A DNA stretch of 64,000 nucleotides from an uncultured Erythrobacter sp. (GTDB taxonomy: Bacteria > Pseudomonadota > Alphaproteobacteria > Sphingomonadales > Sphingomonadaceae), in assembly GCF_958304185.1 (NCBI RefSeq), contig NZ_OY284437.1, forward strand, positions 124,001 through 188,000. The letters run 5' to 3'. Shown here in pieces: positions 36,573 to 45,857 of this stretch. Position 1 is the stretch's first letter, and every line of letters begins with the position of its first letter. Both the position numbers and the translations under genes were made by a program. The notes below the pieces were generated by a model. The model did not search any database and was not told the DNA's origin. It worked only from the letters and a program-made list of their open reading frames with translations.

Positions 36573-36588
36573 TTGAATGCGAATGCAA
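36573..36588. promoter_or_regulatory. LacI-type operator O1, in front of sdaA
   Basis: TTGAATGCGAATGCAA, partly palindromic around a central CG as in LacI-family operators. It differs from O2 by one base and from O3 by three. It sits between the sdaA start and its likely promoter. Confidence 0.7.
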
Positions 36589-36664
36589 CAGAAGGCCGGA
36601 AAATCGGCGGCGGCGGCTGACGATAGACGCTTAGAGTGCGCGCCTCAAGCCATCAGTTTATGCA

Positions 36665-36697
36665 CATAATTGCAAGGCCCGCTAGGCCTGCATTATG
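36665..36697. promoter_or_regulatory. interrupted inverted repeat between sdaA and the SnoaL operon
   Basis: CATAATTGCAAGGCC and GGCCTGCATTATG are inverted copies apart from two extra bases in the left arm. It lies midway between operators O1 and O2 and could be another regulator site or part of the divergent promoters. Confidence 0.4.
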
Positions 36698-36732
36698 GCA
36701 CTCGCAAAATCGCCAAGCCGTCGGTTTTTTGA

Positions 36733-36748
36733 TTGACTGCGAATGCAA
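36733..36748. promoter_or_regulatory. LacI-type operator O2, in front of the SnoaL/cupin/SDR operon
   Basis: TTGACTGCGAATGCAA, same orientation and CG centre as O1 and O3. Its TTGACT could itself be the -35 element. It lies 39 bases before the GTG start at 36787. Confidence 0.7.
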
Positions 36749-36786
36749 AATCATCCTTTATCGCCCTGACTGAAGGAGAGAGTTTC

Positions 36787-37806
36787 GTGGCATTGCAGAG
36801 CGTGGATTGTGACGCGGCCAAGCGCAAGGTCGATGCCGGGCTCACCCGGCTGGCGGCGTGCGGCGCGGCTGATCTGACTGCTGCGGCGGCCGAGATTTTC
36901 GCGCTAGACTGTCGCTTTCACATTGCGCATCCGTTTAACGACCTCGATGGGCTCGACGCCGGGATTGCGAGCTTCTTCGCTCCGGTAAAGCACGCCTTCC
37001 AGCATTGCAGCCGCACCCATGCCATCGTCGCTGCGGGCGAGTTCGCAGGCGCGGTGATGGTGGCGGTGATGGGGCATTATCGCGGCACCTTCGCCCATGA
37101 CCTTGCGGGCATCCCGGCCAACCACAAGCCAGTGTGGCTGCGCTTTGGCGAGATTCACCGGATCGAAGGCGGGCGGATCGCCGAAAGCTGGATGCTGCCC
37201 GATATGCTCGATCTGATCCGGCAGGCAGGCATCTGGCCGCTGGCGCCCAGCCTCGGCGCGGAAGTTATGTGGCCCGCACCGGGCGGCAATGCCCGCGCAT
37301 TGAACCCCGTCGATGCCGAGGCGGGGCGCGCCAGCTTCGACCTCGTTCTCGCAATGCATGCAGCGCTGGGCACCTTCGACGGACACACGCTCGAATCGAT
37401 GGATCTTGCGCCTTACTGGACGCCCGATTTCGCCTGGTATGGGCCGGCCGGGATTGGCACCAGTCTCGGGCTCGACGGGTTTCGCACCGTCCATCAGATC
37501 CCGTTCCTTACCGCCTTTCCGGACCGGCGCGGCGGGCAACATGTCGGGCGGATCGGCGATGGCGAGTTTGTCGTCACCGGCGGCTGGCCGAGCGTGACCG
37601 CCACTCATACCGGCGATGGTTTCCTTGGGATGCCCGCTACGGGCCGCCGCGTCGGGATGCGGGTGATGGACTTCTATCGCTGCGAAAACGGCCTCATCGC
37701 CGAAAACTGGGTGCCGCTCGATATCACCCACCTGCTGCTTCAGATGGGCTACGATGTCTTCGCGCGCATCGCCCACTTGCGCGGCAACCCGCGGACTTCG
37801 CTATGA
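36787..37806 (+). CDS. double SnoaL/NTF2-like domain protein 1
   Basis: 339 residues from the GTG at 36787, which has AAGGAGAG six bases upstream; an in-frame TTG at 36733 overlaps the operator and is rejected. Two NTF2/SnoaL-like alpha+beta domains (about residues 15-150 and 185-325), each with the RFGEIHRIEGGRIAESWMLPD type strand-loop (second copy: MRVMDFYRCENGLIAENWVPLD). Such domains act as isomerases, cyclases or hydratases on small substrates, or as binding pockets. First gene of an operon with cupin, SDR and a second SnoaL protein; overlaps the next gene by four bases (ATGA). Confidence 0.8.
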   Translation: MALQSVDCDAAKRKVDAGLTRLAACGAADLTAAAAEIFALDCRFHIAHPFNDLDGLDAGIASFFAPVKHAFQHCSRTHAIVAAGEFAGAVMVAVMGHYRGTFAHDLAGIPANHKPVWLRFGEIHRIEGGRIAESWMLPDMLDLIRQAGIWPLAPSLGAEVMWPAPGGNARALNPVDAEAGRASFDLVLAMHAALGTFDGHTLESMDLAPYWTPDFAWYGPAGIGTSLGLDGFRTVHQIPFLTAFPDRRGGQHVGRIGDGEFVVTGGWPSVTATHTGDGFLGMPATGRRVGMRVMDFYRCENGLIAENWVPLDITHLLLQMGYDVFARIAHLRGNPRTSL

Positions 37807-38780
37807 CCGGCCCCGCCTCCATTGAGCGCAGGATCGTGCGCTACGGCGATCTGGTGCCGTGCCGCGATGCCTTCATCGACACCCGCTCGCCCGGATCGGA
37901 CCAGAAGGAAAACTTCACCATCATCGGCCCCGGCGTGGCCGAAAATCCGAACCAGCACGTCCACATCAGCGAACCCCACGGCTTCAACATCGGCGGCGCA
38001 CGCCAACCGCCGCGCTGCCTGAATTCGCAGCACAGTCACGACACAGTGGAGGTGTTCTACGTCCACTCCGGCCGCTGGCGCTTCATGACCGGGGAGCGCG
38101 GAACGGATGGCGAGGTGTTCATGGGGCCGGGCGATCTGATCTCGATCCCCACGCGCCTGTTCCGCGGGTTCGAGAATGTCGGCGAGGATACGGGCTTCCT
38201 GTGGGCGGTGCTGGGCGGCGATGATGCCGGGCACGTGATGTGGGCGCCCTATGTGTTCGACATGGCGCGCGATTACGGGCTGGTGCTGCTGGAAGACGGC
38301 ACGCTGGTCGATACTGCCAAGGGTGAGAGCGTGCCGCCGGATGCGCGGCCCATGCCCGAGACCACGGCGCAGCAAATCGCAGCGCTCGCGCGGGCGGATT
38401 CCGCGGCACTCGCCCAATGCGTCATTCCCGCAGCCATGCCGCGTCCGGCAGCCCTGCACGCTGATACGCCGGGCATTTCCGAGCGCCTGCTGATCGGCGC
38501 TGCGCCGATCGCGTGGCCACATGGCTTCACCGTCGCCGAAATCGCAATCGCGCCGCATTCCGCGATTGCCCCGCACCGGCTGCCTGTGGCCGATGTTTGG
38601 TTCGTGCAGGACGGCGATGTCACCGTGACGATCGGCGACGAATCCGCCATCTGCGGCAGGGGCGACACCATCACCGTCCCGCGAGGCGCAGTACGCAGCC
38701 TCGCCAATCGCGGTGCTGCTCCTGCGCGGGTGGTGCAGGTGCGCGGCGGCGATACGCTCCCCGTGCCCGAACCAGTCTGA
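37803..38780 (+). CDS. double-cupin domain protein
   Basis: 325 residues with two cupin folds. The N-terminal one has HSHDTVEVFYVHSGRWRF (about residues 77-94), an HxH-x4-E metal motif, and a matching GPGDLISIPTRLFRGFENVG. The C-terminal cupin (APHSAIAPHRLPVADVWFVQDG, about residues 246-267) has lost the HxH and Glu and may be non-catalytic. Bicupins of this layout include dioxygenases and isomerases. It is translationally coupled to the SnoaL gene upstream and followed 3 bases later by the SDR. Substrate unknown. Confidence 0.8.
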   Translation: MTGPASIERRIVRYGDLVPCRDAFIDTRSPGSDQKENFTIIGPGVAENPNQHVHISEPHGFNIGGARQPPRCLNSQHSHDTVEVFYVHSGRWRFMTGERGTDGEVFMGPGDLISIPTRLFRGFENVGEDTGFLWAVLGGDDAGHVMWAPYVFDMARDYGLVLLEDGTLVDTAKGESVPPDARPMPETTAQQIAALARADSAALAQCVIPAAMPRPAALHADTPGISERLLIGAAPIAWPHGFTVAEIAIAPHSAIAPHRLPVADVWFVQDGDVTVTIGDESAICGRGDTITVPRGAVRSLANRGAAPARVVQVRGGDTLPVPEPV

Positions 38781-38783
38781 GCC

Positions 38784-39509
38784 ATGACCGGAGTGCTCGC
38801 AGGAAAACGTGCGCTGGTGACCGGGGCAAGCAAGGGCCTTGGCCGCGCTATCTGCCACGCGCTGGTGGCAGCCGGTGCTCATGTCACCGGGATCGCCCGC
38901 CCCTCGACCGAACTCGGCAGCCTCAGCGCAGAGCTCGGCGCGGCGTTCGATCCCTGGCCCTATGACGTCACCGGCGAGGAAGTGCTCGCCCGCATTGCTG
39001 CGGCGCCGGGGTTCGATCTGCTCGTCAACAATGCCGGAACCAATCGCCCGCAGCCCTTTGCCGAGGTCACGGACGAGGCGCTCGACCTGATGCTCGATCT
39101 CAATGTCCGCAGCGCTTTCCGCATCGCCCGCGCGGCGGCGCGAAAGATGGAGCGCGGGGCGAGCATCATTCACATGACCAGCCAGATGGGCCATGTCGGA
39201 TCGCCCGGCCGGACGGTCTATTGCATGACCAAGCACGCGCTCGAAGGGCTGTCCAAGGCGATGGCCGTGGAACTCGCTCCCGCCGGCATCCGCGTCAATT
39301 GCATCGCGCCGACCTTCGTGAAAACGCCGCTGACGGAGAGCTTTTTTGCCGACCCGGCCTTTGCTACCTTCGTTGACCGGATGATCCCGATGGGCGAACT
39401 TGCCACGCCTGATCACATCGCGGCCGCCGTGGTCTATCTCGCGTCGCCAGCGGCGGCGATGATCACCGGGCATAGCTTGTTGATCGACGGCGGCTGGACC
39501 GCGCAATAG
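38784..39509 (+). CDS. SDR-family oxidoreductase
   Basis: 241 residues, classical short-chain dehydrogenase. NAD(P) motif VTGASKGLGRAI is at residues 12-23, NNAG near residue 81, catalytic Ser in MTSQMGHVG, and Tyr/Lys in YCMTK near residue 151. The C-terminus SLLIDGGWTA is typical. It would oxidise or reduce an alcohol/carbonyl in the pathway coded by this operon. Confidence 0.92.
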   Translation: MTGVLAGKRALVTGASKGLGRAICHALVAAGAHVTGIARPSTELGSLSAELGAAFDPWPYDVTGEEVLARIAAAPGFDLLVNNAGTNRPQPFAEVTDEALDLMLDLNVRSAFRIARAAARKMERGASIIHMTSQMGHVGSPGRTVYCMTKHALEGLSKAMAVELAPAGIRVNCIAPTFVKTPLTESFFADPAFATFVDRMIPMGELATPDHIAAAVVYLASPAAAMITGHSLLIDGGWTAQ

Positions 39510-39532
39510 ACCGATCCCCCAGGAGCCCGACA

Positions 39533-40591
39533 ATGCCAAAACCCGTCATGCGTGTGGCCATAACTGACATTGACGCGATGATGGCACCCGGCCCGGAACG
39601 GCGCATGGCGCTGCCGGGCTTCGCCGACGAATTCGTCGATTTCCCGCATTACATCATCCGCATCACCGAACGCATCTGGCACGATCGTAAGGTCGAACTG
39701 TGCCTTGACTGGTATTCGGAAGATTGCGCGATCCACACCCTCGCCGGGCCGATCACTGGGGCGCAAACCGTGGTCGACAACACCTGGGCCACGCTCGCCG
39801 CCTTTCCTGACCGGCGGCTGGACGGTGACAATGTGATCTGGTCGGACGAGGGGGAGGGCAGCTTCCTCTCCTCGCACCTCATCACCTCCAAGATGACCAA
39901 TCTCGGGGACAGCGATTTCGGCCCCGCCACCGGCAAGCGCGTGCTGGTGCGCACTATCGCCGATTGCTTGTGCCGGGAAAACCGCATTGTCGAGGAGTGG
40001 CTGGTGCGCGACAATCTGGCGCTGGTGGAGCAGCTCGGCTTCGATCCGCAGGCCGTGGCGGAGCGGCAGGCGGCGGCGGATGCGGCGCGGGGGCGCTCGC
40101 TGGTTACAGTGCTGGGGACCTATCACGCCGAAGCGCACACCGCGCCTGATGCCGAGCCGCAGTCCGAGGCGGCGCAGGTCGCGGTCGGTCTGCTGCGCGC
40201 CGTTTGGCGGGATGGGGATGATTGTAAGGCGCACGCGCTGTCCGATTTCCGGCTGGGCGCTTGGGTGCCGGGCGGGCGGTTCCTGTATGGCCCCGATCAG
40301 ATTGCTGAATTCGCCGCCCCGATCCGCGCCGCCTTCGGTCCCCGCGCGCGGCTCAGGATCGAACATATCGCCGAAGTGCCCTATCTGGGTGAGGCGCGCG
40401 ATGTCGCGGTGCGATGGTCACTGGCGGGCTGGCACGAGGGCGAGGGGCGGTATGGCGTCCCCACCGGCGTGCCCCTGTTGATCATGGCGGTCAGCCACTT
40501 CCGGGTGATCGGGGGCCGCGTCCGCGAGGAAGTCACCATCTGGGACGATATCGCCGTGCTGCGGCAGATTGCTGGCCACGCGGCCGGTTGA
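39533..40591 (+). CDS. double SnoaL/NTF2-like domain protein 2
   Basis: 352 residues, again two SnoaL-like domains: about residues 40-165 (ERIWHDRKVELCLDWYSEDCAIHTLAGPITGAQTVV, IADCLCRENRIVEEWLVRDN) and 215-345 (VSHFRVIGGRVREEVTIWDDIAVLRQI). It resembles protein 1 in layout but is not a close copy. An AGGAG site lies 8 bases upstream. Last gene of the operon, followed by a terminator. Two double-SnoaL proteins in one operon suggest successive rearrangement or hydration steps, or a hetero-oligomer. Confidence 0.8.
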   Translation: MPKPVMRVAITDIDAMMAPGPERRMALPGFADEFVDFPHYIIRITERIWHDRKVELCLDWYSEDCAIHTLAGPITGAQTVVDNTWATLAAFPDRRLDGDNVIWSDEGEGSFLSSHLITSKMTNLGDSDFGPATGKRVLVRTIADCLCRENRIVEEWLVRDNLALVEQLGFDPQAVAERQAAADAARGRSLVTVLGTYHAEAHTAPDAEPQSEAAQVAVGLLRAVWRDGDDCKAHALSDFRLGAWVPGGRFLYGPDQIAEFAAPIRAAFGPRARLRIEHIAEVPYLGEARDVAVRWSLAGWHEGEGRYGVPTGVPLLIMAVSHFRVIGGRVREEVTIWDDIAVLRQIAGHAAG

Positions 40592-40609
40592 TCGTCAAAA
40601 GGCAGCTTA

Positions 40610-40635
40610 AAGGGGCGGGAGTGACCCCGCCCCTT
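40610..40635. terminator. bidirectional terminator between SnoaL 2 and the TonB receptor
   Basis: AAGGGGCGGG pairs with CCCGCCCCTT around a 6-base loop, in the gap between the two converging genes. Confidence 0.75.
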
Positions 40636-40662
40636 CTGCGACCCTCAAGGGGAACCGCTTGA

Positions 40663-43305
40663 TCAGAACCGGATGCTGAGCAGCGCGCCCCACTGGCGCG
40701 GCGGCGCAAAGCTCGCCTGTAGCGCCCCGCCGCCGCCCCACACGAAGCGGTTGATCGTGCGTTCGTCGGTGACGTTGTTCACGAAGCCCTGAATCGAGAT
40801 GAAGTCGGTCGGCGCCCAGGTCAGTCGCAGGTCGACCTTCTGGAACGAAGGCTGCTGTTCGAGCACCGAGTTAAACGGCTGGCCGAAGAAGCTGGACGAG
40901 AAGGTCATGATCGCAAACGGCGTCAGGGTGCCGAGCGAGCCGAGGTCGATGTCATATCCGGCGAACACCGCTCCGGTCCAATCGGGCGAGTGCGGGATCG
41001 AATTGCCGCTGATATCGCAACCGAACGCCGCAGCGGGCTGGCCGGTGCCGCCGGTGCCGGGGATCAGCCCGCAGTCATAGCCGGGCGCAAACACCCGGCG
41101 CTGACCCGCGGCTGCGATCTGGACGCCGTTGACGATGGTCGGCGCGGTCTGCGTCGCATCTGTCACCAGAATGCTGGTGCCGAACGGGGCCGGCACTTGA
41201 TCGTACTCGGTGTACTTTGCGTTGAGATAGGCCACGTTAGCCCCGATCTCGAGCCCCGTAACCGGACGCCAGATCAGCTCGGCCTCACCACCGTAGGCCC
41301 GGGCACGGCCGCTGTTTTCGATGATCGACAGCGTGGTGCCACCCTGCGGCACCTGCCGCTGCTCCTGCAAGCCGTTGTAACGGTTGTAGAAGGCGGCGAG
41401 GTTGAGCTGGACAGTGTTGTCGAAGAAGCGGTTCTTCGAGCCGATTTCATACGCCGTCACCTCTTCCGGATCAAAGGTCGGCTGCAATGCCGCCGGCCCC
41501 TGACCCGAGTTGAAGCCGCCCGACCGGAAGCCGGTGGAGACGCTGGCATAGAGCAGGTTGTCCGGCGTCACGTCATAATCAACGGCCAGTCGCCAGGTCG
41601 CCTTGCGGAACTTGGCTGTGTCATAGGTCGCACCGGTCAGAACCGCGGTGTTGGCGGCAAGGCACTGGAAGCCCGGGCGCGGCGGCGGGAAGGTGGTGTA
41701 GGTGCAATTGGTGGCGGCACCCTGCGCCCCGAACGCACTGTCGGGGATCGGGCCGGTGTTGAGCGTGATCGCCGTGCCCTGCGGCACCGCCGGGGTGCCG
41801 CTGGTGGGCAATACTGCATTGGCGTTGGCGAAGGCGAAATCCTTGGTGTCTTCGGTCCAGCGGATGCCGGCCGTAACCCGCAGATTGTCGACCACCTCGT
41901 AGGTTGCCTGCCCGTAGAAGGCGACGCTTTCCGTGGTGGCGCGCTGTTCATCGTAGAAGCCGCCACCGTTCTGCGCCAGATTGAGGTTGGGCGTGACGTT
42001 GCGGATGATGCGCGGAAGCTGCTGGTTGATGAAGACGCCCGTCAACTCGTCATGGAAGTAGTATGCGCCCACGACCCAATCGAGCCGGCTGGCCGTGTCG
42101 CTCGAAAGCAGCTGGATTTCCTGGCTGAAGGTCTCGGCGCGGGTGTCCTGATAGTCGATCGCGATCTGGTTGCCGGAGAAATCGGAATCCTGCGTCCGGA
42201 TCGCACCGAAATCGGTGTAGCCCGTGATCGACCGCAGCGTGATGCCGCCGAAGTCATAGGCGAGGTTGGCGGTGATCGCCTTGTTTTCCAGATCGAGGAT
42301 CGTCTTCTGATCCGTGTCGATCGTGTAGCCGTCACCCGGTGCGAACACCGGCACGCCGAGGTCGCTGGTCGCAGTTCCGCCCGGCAGCGCATCATTCACC
42401 CCGTCACGGTTCCCGCCGCGCGTGTTGAGATTGAGCAAGGGCGTGCCGTTATACAGCTGCTGGCGCGAGCCCAAATCGAAGTACGTACCGATGATCTTGT
42501 AACCGAAGGCCGAGCCGCCTGCGCCGCCGCGGGTCGAATAGTCGAACTTGATCGCGGCGGAGAACTGGTCGTTCGGCTCCCACAGCACGGTGGCACGCAC
42601 ATATCGGCTGTCATCGTCGAACAGATTGTTGCCAAGCGGATTGGCGTTCTTCACCCACCCATCGGACTTTTCCAGCGAGGCAGCGACGCGGACGGCGAGC
42701 GTATCGCCAACCGGCAGGTTGACGAAGGCATCGGTGCGGAAGCGGCCATATTGGCCCACCGTAACATCCTGCCCGCCGAGCATTTCGCCGATTACGGGCT
42801 GGGCCGTGGTGATGGCAATGTTGCCGCCAAAGGTGTTGCGTCCGTACAGCGTGCCCTGCGGTCCGCGCTGGACTTCTACCCGTTCGACATCGACAAATCC
42901 GGCGGTCGCCTGCGTGGCGCGTGACTGGTACACCCCGTCGACGAAGAAGCCGATCGTGGTGTCGCCGTTGACGCCGACATTTTCAGTACGGACCCCGCGG
43001 ATCGAGGGGCGCGCGTCCTGGCCCGAACGGCCAAACGTGAAGCCGGGTACGATCCCTTCAAGGCGGCCGACATCGGTGATGCCGCGCGCCAGCACCTGAT
43101 CCGCGGTGAAGGCCGAGACCGAAATCGGCACATCCTGCAGGTTCTCTTCACGGCGTTGCGAGGTGACGATGATTTCGTTGATGCCGCCCGTATCGGCAGC
43201 GGGCTGCGCGCCAGCGCCGCTATCCTGCGCATGAGCCGGCAACGCGACTCCCATCGCGATGATGCTGACGCTGACGGCAAAGGCGGATTTGAACTGACCG
43301 GCCAT
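40663..43305 (-). CDS. TonB-dependent outer-membrane receptor
   Basis: From the ATG at 43305 (AGGGGAA upstream), 880 residues. Signal peptide (to AHAQ, about residue 27), a TonB box in GINEIIVTSQRREENLQDVP, a plug domain (RPSIRGVRTENVGVNGDTTIGFFVDGVYQSR, VEVQRGPQGTLYGRNTFGG) and a C-terminal beta-barrel ending in WGALLSIRF with terminal Phe. It matches the sphingomonad receptors for small organic substrates rather than a clear siderophore receptor. Operator O3 is 46 bases upstream. It probably imports the substrate of the surrounding pathway, energised by the tonB/exbB/exbD genes at 4.8-8.2 kb. Confidence 0.93.
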   Translation of the reverse strand: MAGQFKSAFAVSVSIIAMGVALPAHAQDSGAGAQPAADTGGINEIIVTSQRREENLQDVPISVSAFTADQVLARGITDVGRLEGIVPGFTFGRSGQDARPSIRGVRTENVGVNGDTTIGFFVDGVYQSRATQATAGFVDVERVEVQRGPQGTLYGRNTFGGNIAITTAQPVIGEMLGGQDVTVGQYGRFRTDAFVNLPVGDTLAVRVAASLEKSDGWVKNANPLGNNLFDDDSRYVRATVLWEPNDQFSAAIKFDYSTRGGAGGSAFGYKIIGTYFDLGSRQQLYNGTPLLNLNTRGGNRDGVNDALPGGTATSDLGVPVFAPGDGYTIDTDQKTILDLENKAITANLAYDFGGITLRSITGYTDFGAIRTQDSDFSGNQIAIDYQDTRAETFSQEIQLLSSDTASRLDWVVGAYYFHDELTGVFINQQLPRIIRNVTPNLNLAQNGGGFYDEQRATTESVAFYGQATYEVVDNLRVTAGIRWTEDTKDFAFANANAVLPTSGTPAVPQGTAITLNTGPIPDSAFGAQGAATNCTYTTFPPPRPGFQCLAANTAVLTGATYDTAKFRKATWRLAVDYDVTPDNLLYASVSTGFRSGGFNSGQGPAALQPTFDPEEVTAYEIGSKNRFFDNTVQLNLAAFYNRYNGLQEQRQVPQGGTTLSIIENSGRARAYGGEAELIWRPVTGLEIGANVAYLNAKYTEYDQVPAPFGTSILVTDATQTAPTIVNGVQIAAAGQRRVFAPGYDCGLIPGTGGTGQPAAAFGCDISGNSIPHSPDWTGAVFAGYDIDLGSLGTLTPFAIMTFSSSFFGQPFNSVLEQQPSFQKVDLRLTWAPTDFISIQGFVNNVTDERTINRFVWGGGGALQASFAPPRQWGALLSIRF

Positions 43306-43350
43306 GTGGTTTCCCCTGAAATTGCGGTGCAGACGCCACAGATGCCAATT

Positions 43351-43366
43351 TTGACTTCGGATGCAA
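43351..43366. promoter_or_regulatory. LacI-type operator O3, in front of the TonB receptor
   Basis: TTGACTTCGGATGCAA, central CG. Its inverse complement recurs as O4 117 bases away with 15 of 16 bases identical. The pair could support DNA looping across the divergent promoters. Confidence 0.75.
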
Positions 43367-43482
43367 CATGAATCGTACGTTTCCACGGAAGTTAACCTAC
43401 ATCAATTTCCAATTGTTGCAGAAATGCCATGCAGCCTGTGCTTTTACAGATAAAAATTGCGCGTCCTAACGCGGCGACCTTA

Positions 43483-43498
43483 TTGCATCCGAAGTCAC
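43483..43498. promoter_or_regulatory. LacI-type operator O4, in front of the hisD-like operon
   Basis: TTGCATCCGAAGTCAC, the reverse complement of O3 apart from the last base. A possible -10 element TATACG (43504-43509) follows, so binding would block this promoter. Downstream genes include the LacI repressor itself, implying autoregulation. Confidence 0.75.
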
Positions 43499-43558
43499 AT
43501 ACTTATACGATCGGCTTGATCGCAGTGGCTCGGTGCCCTGTGGATGGGAGACAGCGAC

Positions 43559-44848
43559 GTGGCACGTTACCTCAAAACCGGCATCACTGAAGATGCCGCG
43601 GCCGAAGCCGATGCGCAGGTGCGTGCGACGGTTGAGACGATCATCGCCGACATCAAGCAACGCGGTGATGCTGCGATGCGCGACTGGTCTGCCAAGTTCG
43701 ACAATTGGAACCCCGCCGACTTCCGCCTGTCCGATGCCGACATCGACGCCGCCTGTGCTGAACTGGCCCCGCAGGTGATCGAGGATATCCGCTTTGCTCA
43801 GGCGCAGGTGCGTAATTTCGCCCAGATCCAGCGCGATGCCCTGAAGGATGTCGAGGTCGAGACGCTGCCCGGTGTCGTGCTCGGCCATCGCAATATCCCG
43901 GTCAATTCGGTCGGCTGCTATGTGCCGGGCGGCAAGTATCCGCTGGTCGCCTCGGCGCATATGAGCGTCGTGACCGCCAAGGTTGCTGGCGTGAAGCGCA
44001 TCGTCTCGGTCGCGCCGCCTTATCAGGGCAAGCCCAACCCCGCGATCGTGGTCGCGATGCACATGGCGGGCGCGGACGAGATTTATTGCGTCGGCGGAGT
44101 GCAGGCGGTGGCCGCGATGGCGCTTGGCACGGAGACTATCGCTAGCGTCGACATGATCGTCGGCCCCGGCAACGCCTACGTGGCTGAGGCCAAGCGTCAG
44201 CTGTTCGGCAAGATCGGGATCGATCTGCTTGCCGGGCCGACCGAGACGCTGGTGATCGCCGATGACACCGTCGACGGAGAGCTGTGCGCCGCCGACCTCC
44301 TCGGCCAAGCCGAACACGGGCCCAATTCGCCCGCGGTGCTGCTCACCAATTCGGAAAGCCTCGCACGCGAGACCATGGCCGAGATCGAGCGGCAGCTGAC
44401 GATCCTTCCCACTGCGCCGATCGCCGCCAAGGCTTGGGCCGATTACGGTCAGGTGATCGTCGCCGACAGCTACGAGGAAATGGTCGAAATCGCGGACCAG
44501 ATCGCGTCCGAACACGTGCAGGTGATGACCCGCGATCCCGACTACTTCCTCGAACACATGACCAATTACGGCGCGCTGTTCCTTGGTGAGCGCACCAATG
44601 TGTCCTACGGCGACAAGGTCATCGGCACCAATCACACGCTGCCCACGCGCGGCAATGCCCGTTTCACCGGGGGCCTGTGGGTTGGCAAGTTCATCAAGAC
44701 GTGTACCTATCAGCGCGTGCTGACCGACGCGGCGAGCGCGATGGTGGGGGAATATTGTTCGCGCCTGTGCGCCATCGAAGGCTTTGCCGGGCACAAGGAA
44801 CAGGCCGACATCCGGGTGAGACGATATGCCAAAGAAGAAGCTGTCTGA
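43559..44848 (+). CDS. HisD-family dehydrogenase (HpsN/sulfopropanediol dehydrogenase-like)
   Basis: Zn- and NAD-dependent alcohol dehydrogenase of the histidinol dehydrogenase family, probably catabolic. About 429 residues from the GTG at 43559 (GGGAG 8 bases upstream; the ATG at 43544 lacks a ribosome site). [49 protein letters not shown] and [12 protein letters not shown] (Zn region) are all conserved. The C-terminal [19 protein letters not shown] resembles, from memory, the HpsN group (HKFMKTLTWQRM) more than biosynthetic HisD. No other his gene is nearby; the LacI, receptor and aldolase context argue against histidine synthesis. It overlaps the LacI gene by 23 bases. Confidence 0.85.
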   Translation: MARYLKTGITEDAAAEADAQVRATVETIIADIKQRGDAAMRDWSAKFDNWNPADFRLSDADIDAACAELAPQVIEDIRFAQAQVRNFAQIQRDALKDVEVETLPGVVLGHRNIPVNSVGCYVPGGKYPLVASAHMSVVTAKVAGVKRIVSVAPPYQGKPNPAIVVAMHMAGADEIYCVGGVQAVAAMALGTETIASVDMIVGPGNAYVAEAKRQLFGKIGIDLLAGPTETLVIADDTVDGELCAADLLGQAEHGPNSPAVLLTNSESLARETMAEIERQLTILPTAPIAAKAWADYGQVIVADSYEEMVEIADQIASEHVQVMTRDPDYFLEHMTNYGALFLGERTNVSYGDKVIGTNHTLPTRGNARFTGGLWVGKFIKTCTYQRVLTDAASAMVGEYCSRLCAIEGFAGHKEQADIRVRRYAKEEAV

Positions 44849-45857
44849 GGCGATGCCTGGCGGCTCGGGTGCGACATCCTATGATGTCGCCGAGCTGGCC
44901 GGAGTATCGCAATCGGCGGTCAGCCGCGCGTTCCGCAAGGGTGCTTCGATCGCGCCCAAGACGCGCGAGAAGATCATGCGCGCGGCCAAGCAGTTGGGCT
45001 ATCAGCCCAACGCCTTCGCACGCGGGCTGATCACCCGCCGCACCAATCTGGTGGCGGTGGTGATTTCCAACCTCACCAACCTCTATTACCCCGAAGTGCT
45101 GGCCGAGCTGACCCAGCGCCTCTCCGCCGTCGGCCACCGGGTGCTGCTGTTCAGCCTAGCCTCCGAATCCGAAATTGATGAGATGCTGGGGCTGATCTGG
45201 CCTTACCGCGTCGACGGGGCGATCATCGCCGCGCGGCTCAAGGACGATCAGATCCGTCAGTTCAATGATCGCGGCATCCCGATCATCCTCTACAACCGCG
45301 TCGGCGAGGCCGAGCCTGCCGCCAGCGTCGCCTGCGACAGTGCGGCGGGAACGCGCGAGCTCATCAAGGGACTGCTTGCCGCCGGGCACCAGCGGTTCGG
45401 CATCATCGCCGGGCCGGAAGACAGCTATGTCGGCGAGGAACGCCTCGAATCTGCGCGGCGGCATCTGGCGGCAGCAGGGATCGAGCCGTTCCTGTACCGC
45501 GGCGGGTTCGATTACCGCTCGGGCGAAGAGGGCCTGCGGGCGCTGATGGAGCAAGCGGGCGGGACGCTCGACGCGGTGATCGCCACCAATGACGCGATGG
45601 CGATGGGCGCGATCGATTGCGCGCGCAGCACCTTTGACCTGGCGATCCCCGGCCAGATCTCGATCGTCGGTTTCGACGGCGTCGGGCCAGCGACTTGGGG
45701 CGGATACCAGCTCACCACCATTCGCCAGCCGGTACGGCGCATGGCGCAGGCGGCGGTCGACATGCTGATCGAGCGGATCGAACAGCCCGGCATGGTCCCC
45801 GAACAACGGTTGTTCGGCGGAGAATTGCTACCCGGCCGCTCGGCGCGGTTGGGATGA
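44826..45857 (+). CDS. LacI-family transcriptional regulator
   Basis: 343 residues. N-terminal helix-turn-helix [19 protein letters not shown] (about residues 18-36) and hinge helix QPNAFARGL, then a periplasmic-binding-protein-like effector domain ([44 protein letters not shown]). It is the best candidate to bind operators O1-O4 and release them when a pathway compound binds. Starts inside the end of the hisD-like gene and overlaps the next gene by four bases (ATGA). Confidence 0.93.
   Translation: MPKKKLSEAMPGGSGATSYDVAELAGVSQSAVSRAFRKGASIAPKTREKIMRAAKQLGYQPNAFARGLITRRTNLVAVVISNLTNLYYPEVLAELTQRLSAVGHRVLLFSLASESEIDEMLGLIWPYRVDGAIIAARLKDDQIRQFNDRGIPIILYNRVGEAEPAASVACDSAAGTRELIKGLLAAGHQRFGIIAGPEDSYVGEERLESARRHLAAAGIEPFLYRGGFDYRSGEEGLRALMEQAGGTLDAVIATNDAMAMGAIDCARSTFDLAIPGQISIVGFDGVGPATWGGYQLTTIRQPVRRMAQAAVDMLIERIEQPGMVPEQRLFGGELLPGRSARLG

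Noticed and set aside
36733-36786. TTG start extending the first SnoaL protein by 18 residues
   Set aside because: It overlaps operator O2 and lacks a ribosome site, while the GTG at 36787 has AAGGAGAG upstream.
40990-42924. 644-residue open frame on the plus strand
   Set aside because: Antisense of the TonB receptor gene; no ribosome site or domain.
43559-44848. biosynthetic histidinol dehydrogenase hisD
   Set aside because: No other his genes, different C-terminus and a catabolic neighbourhood under LacI control.
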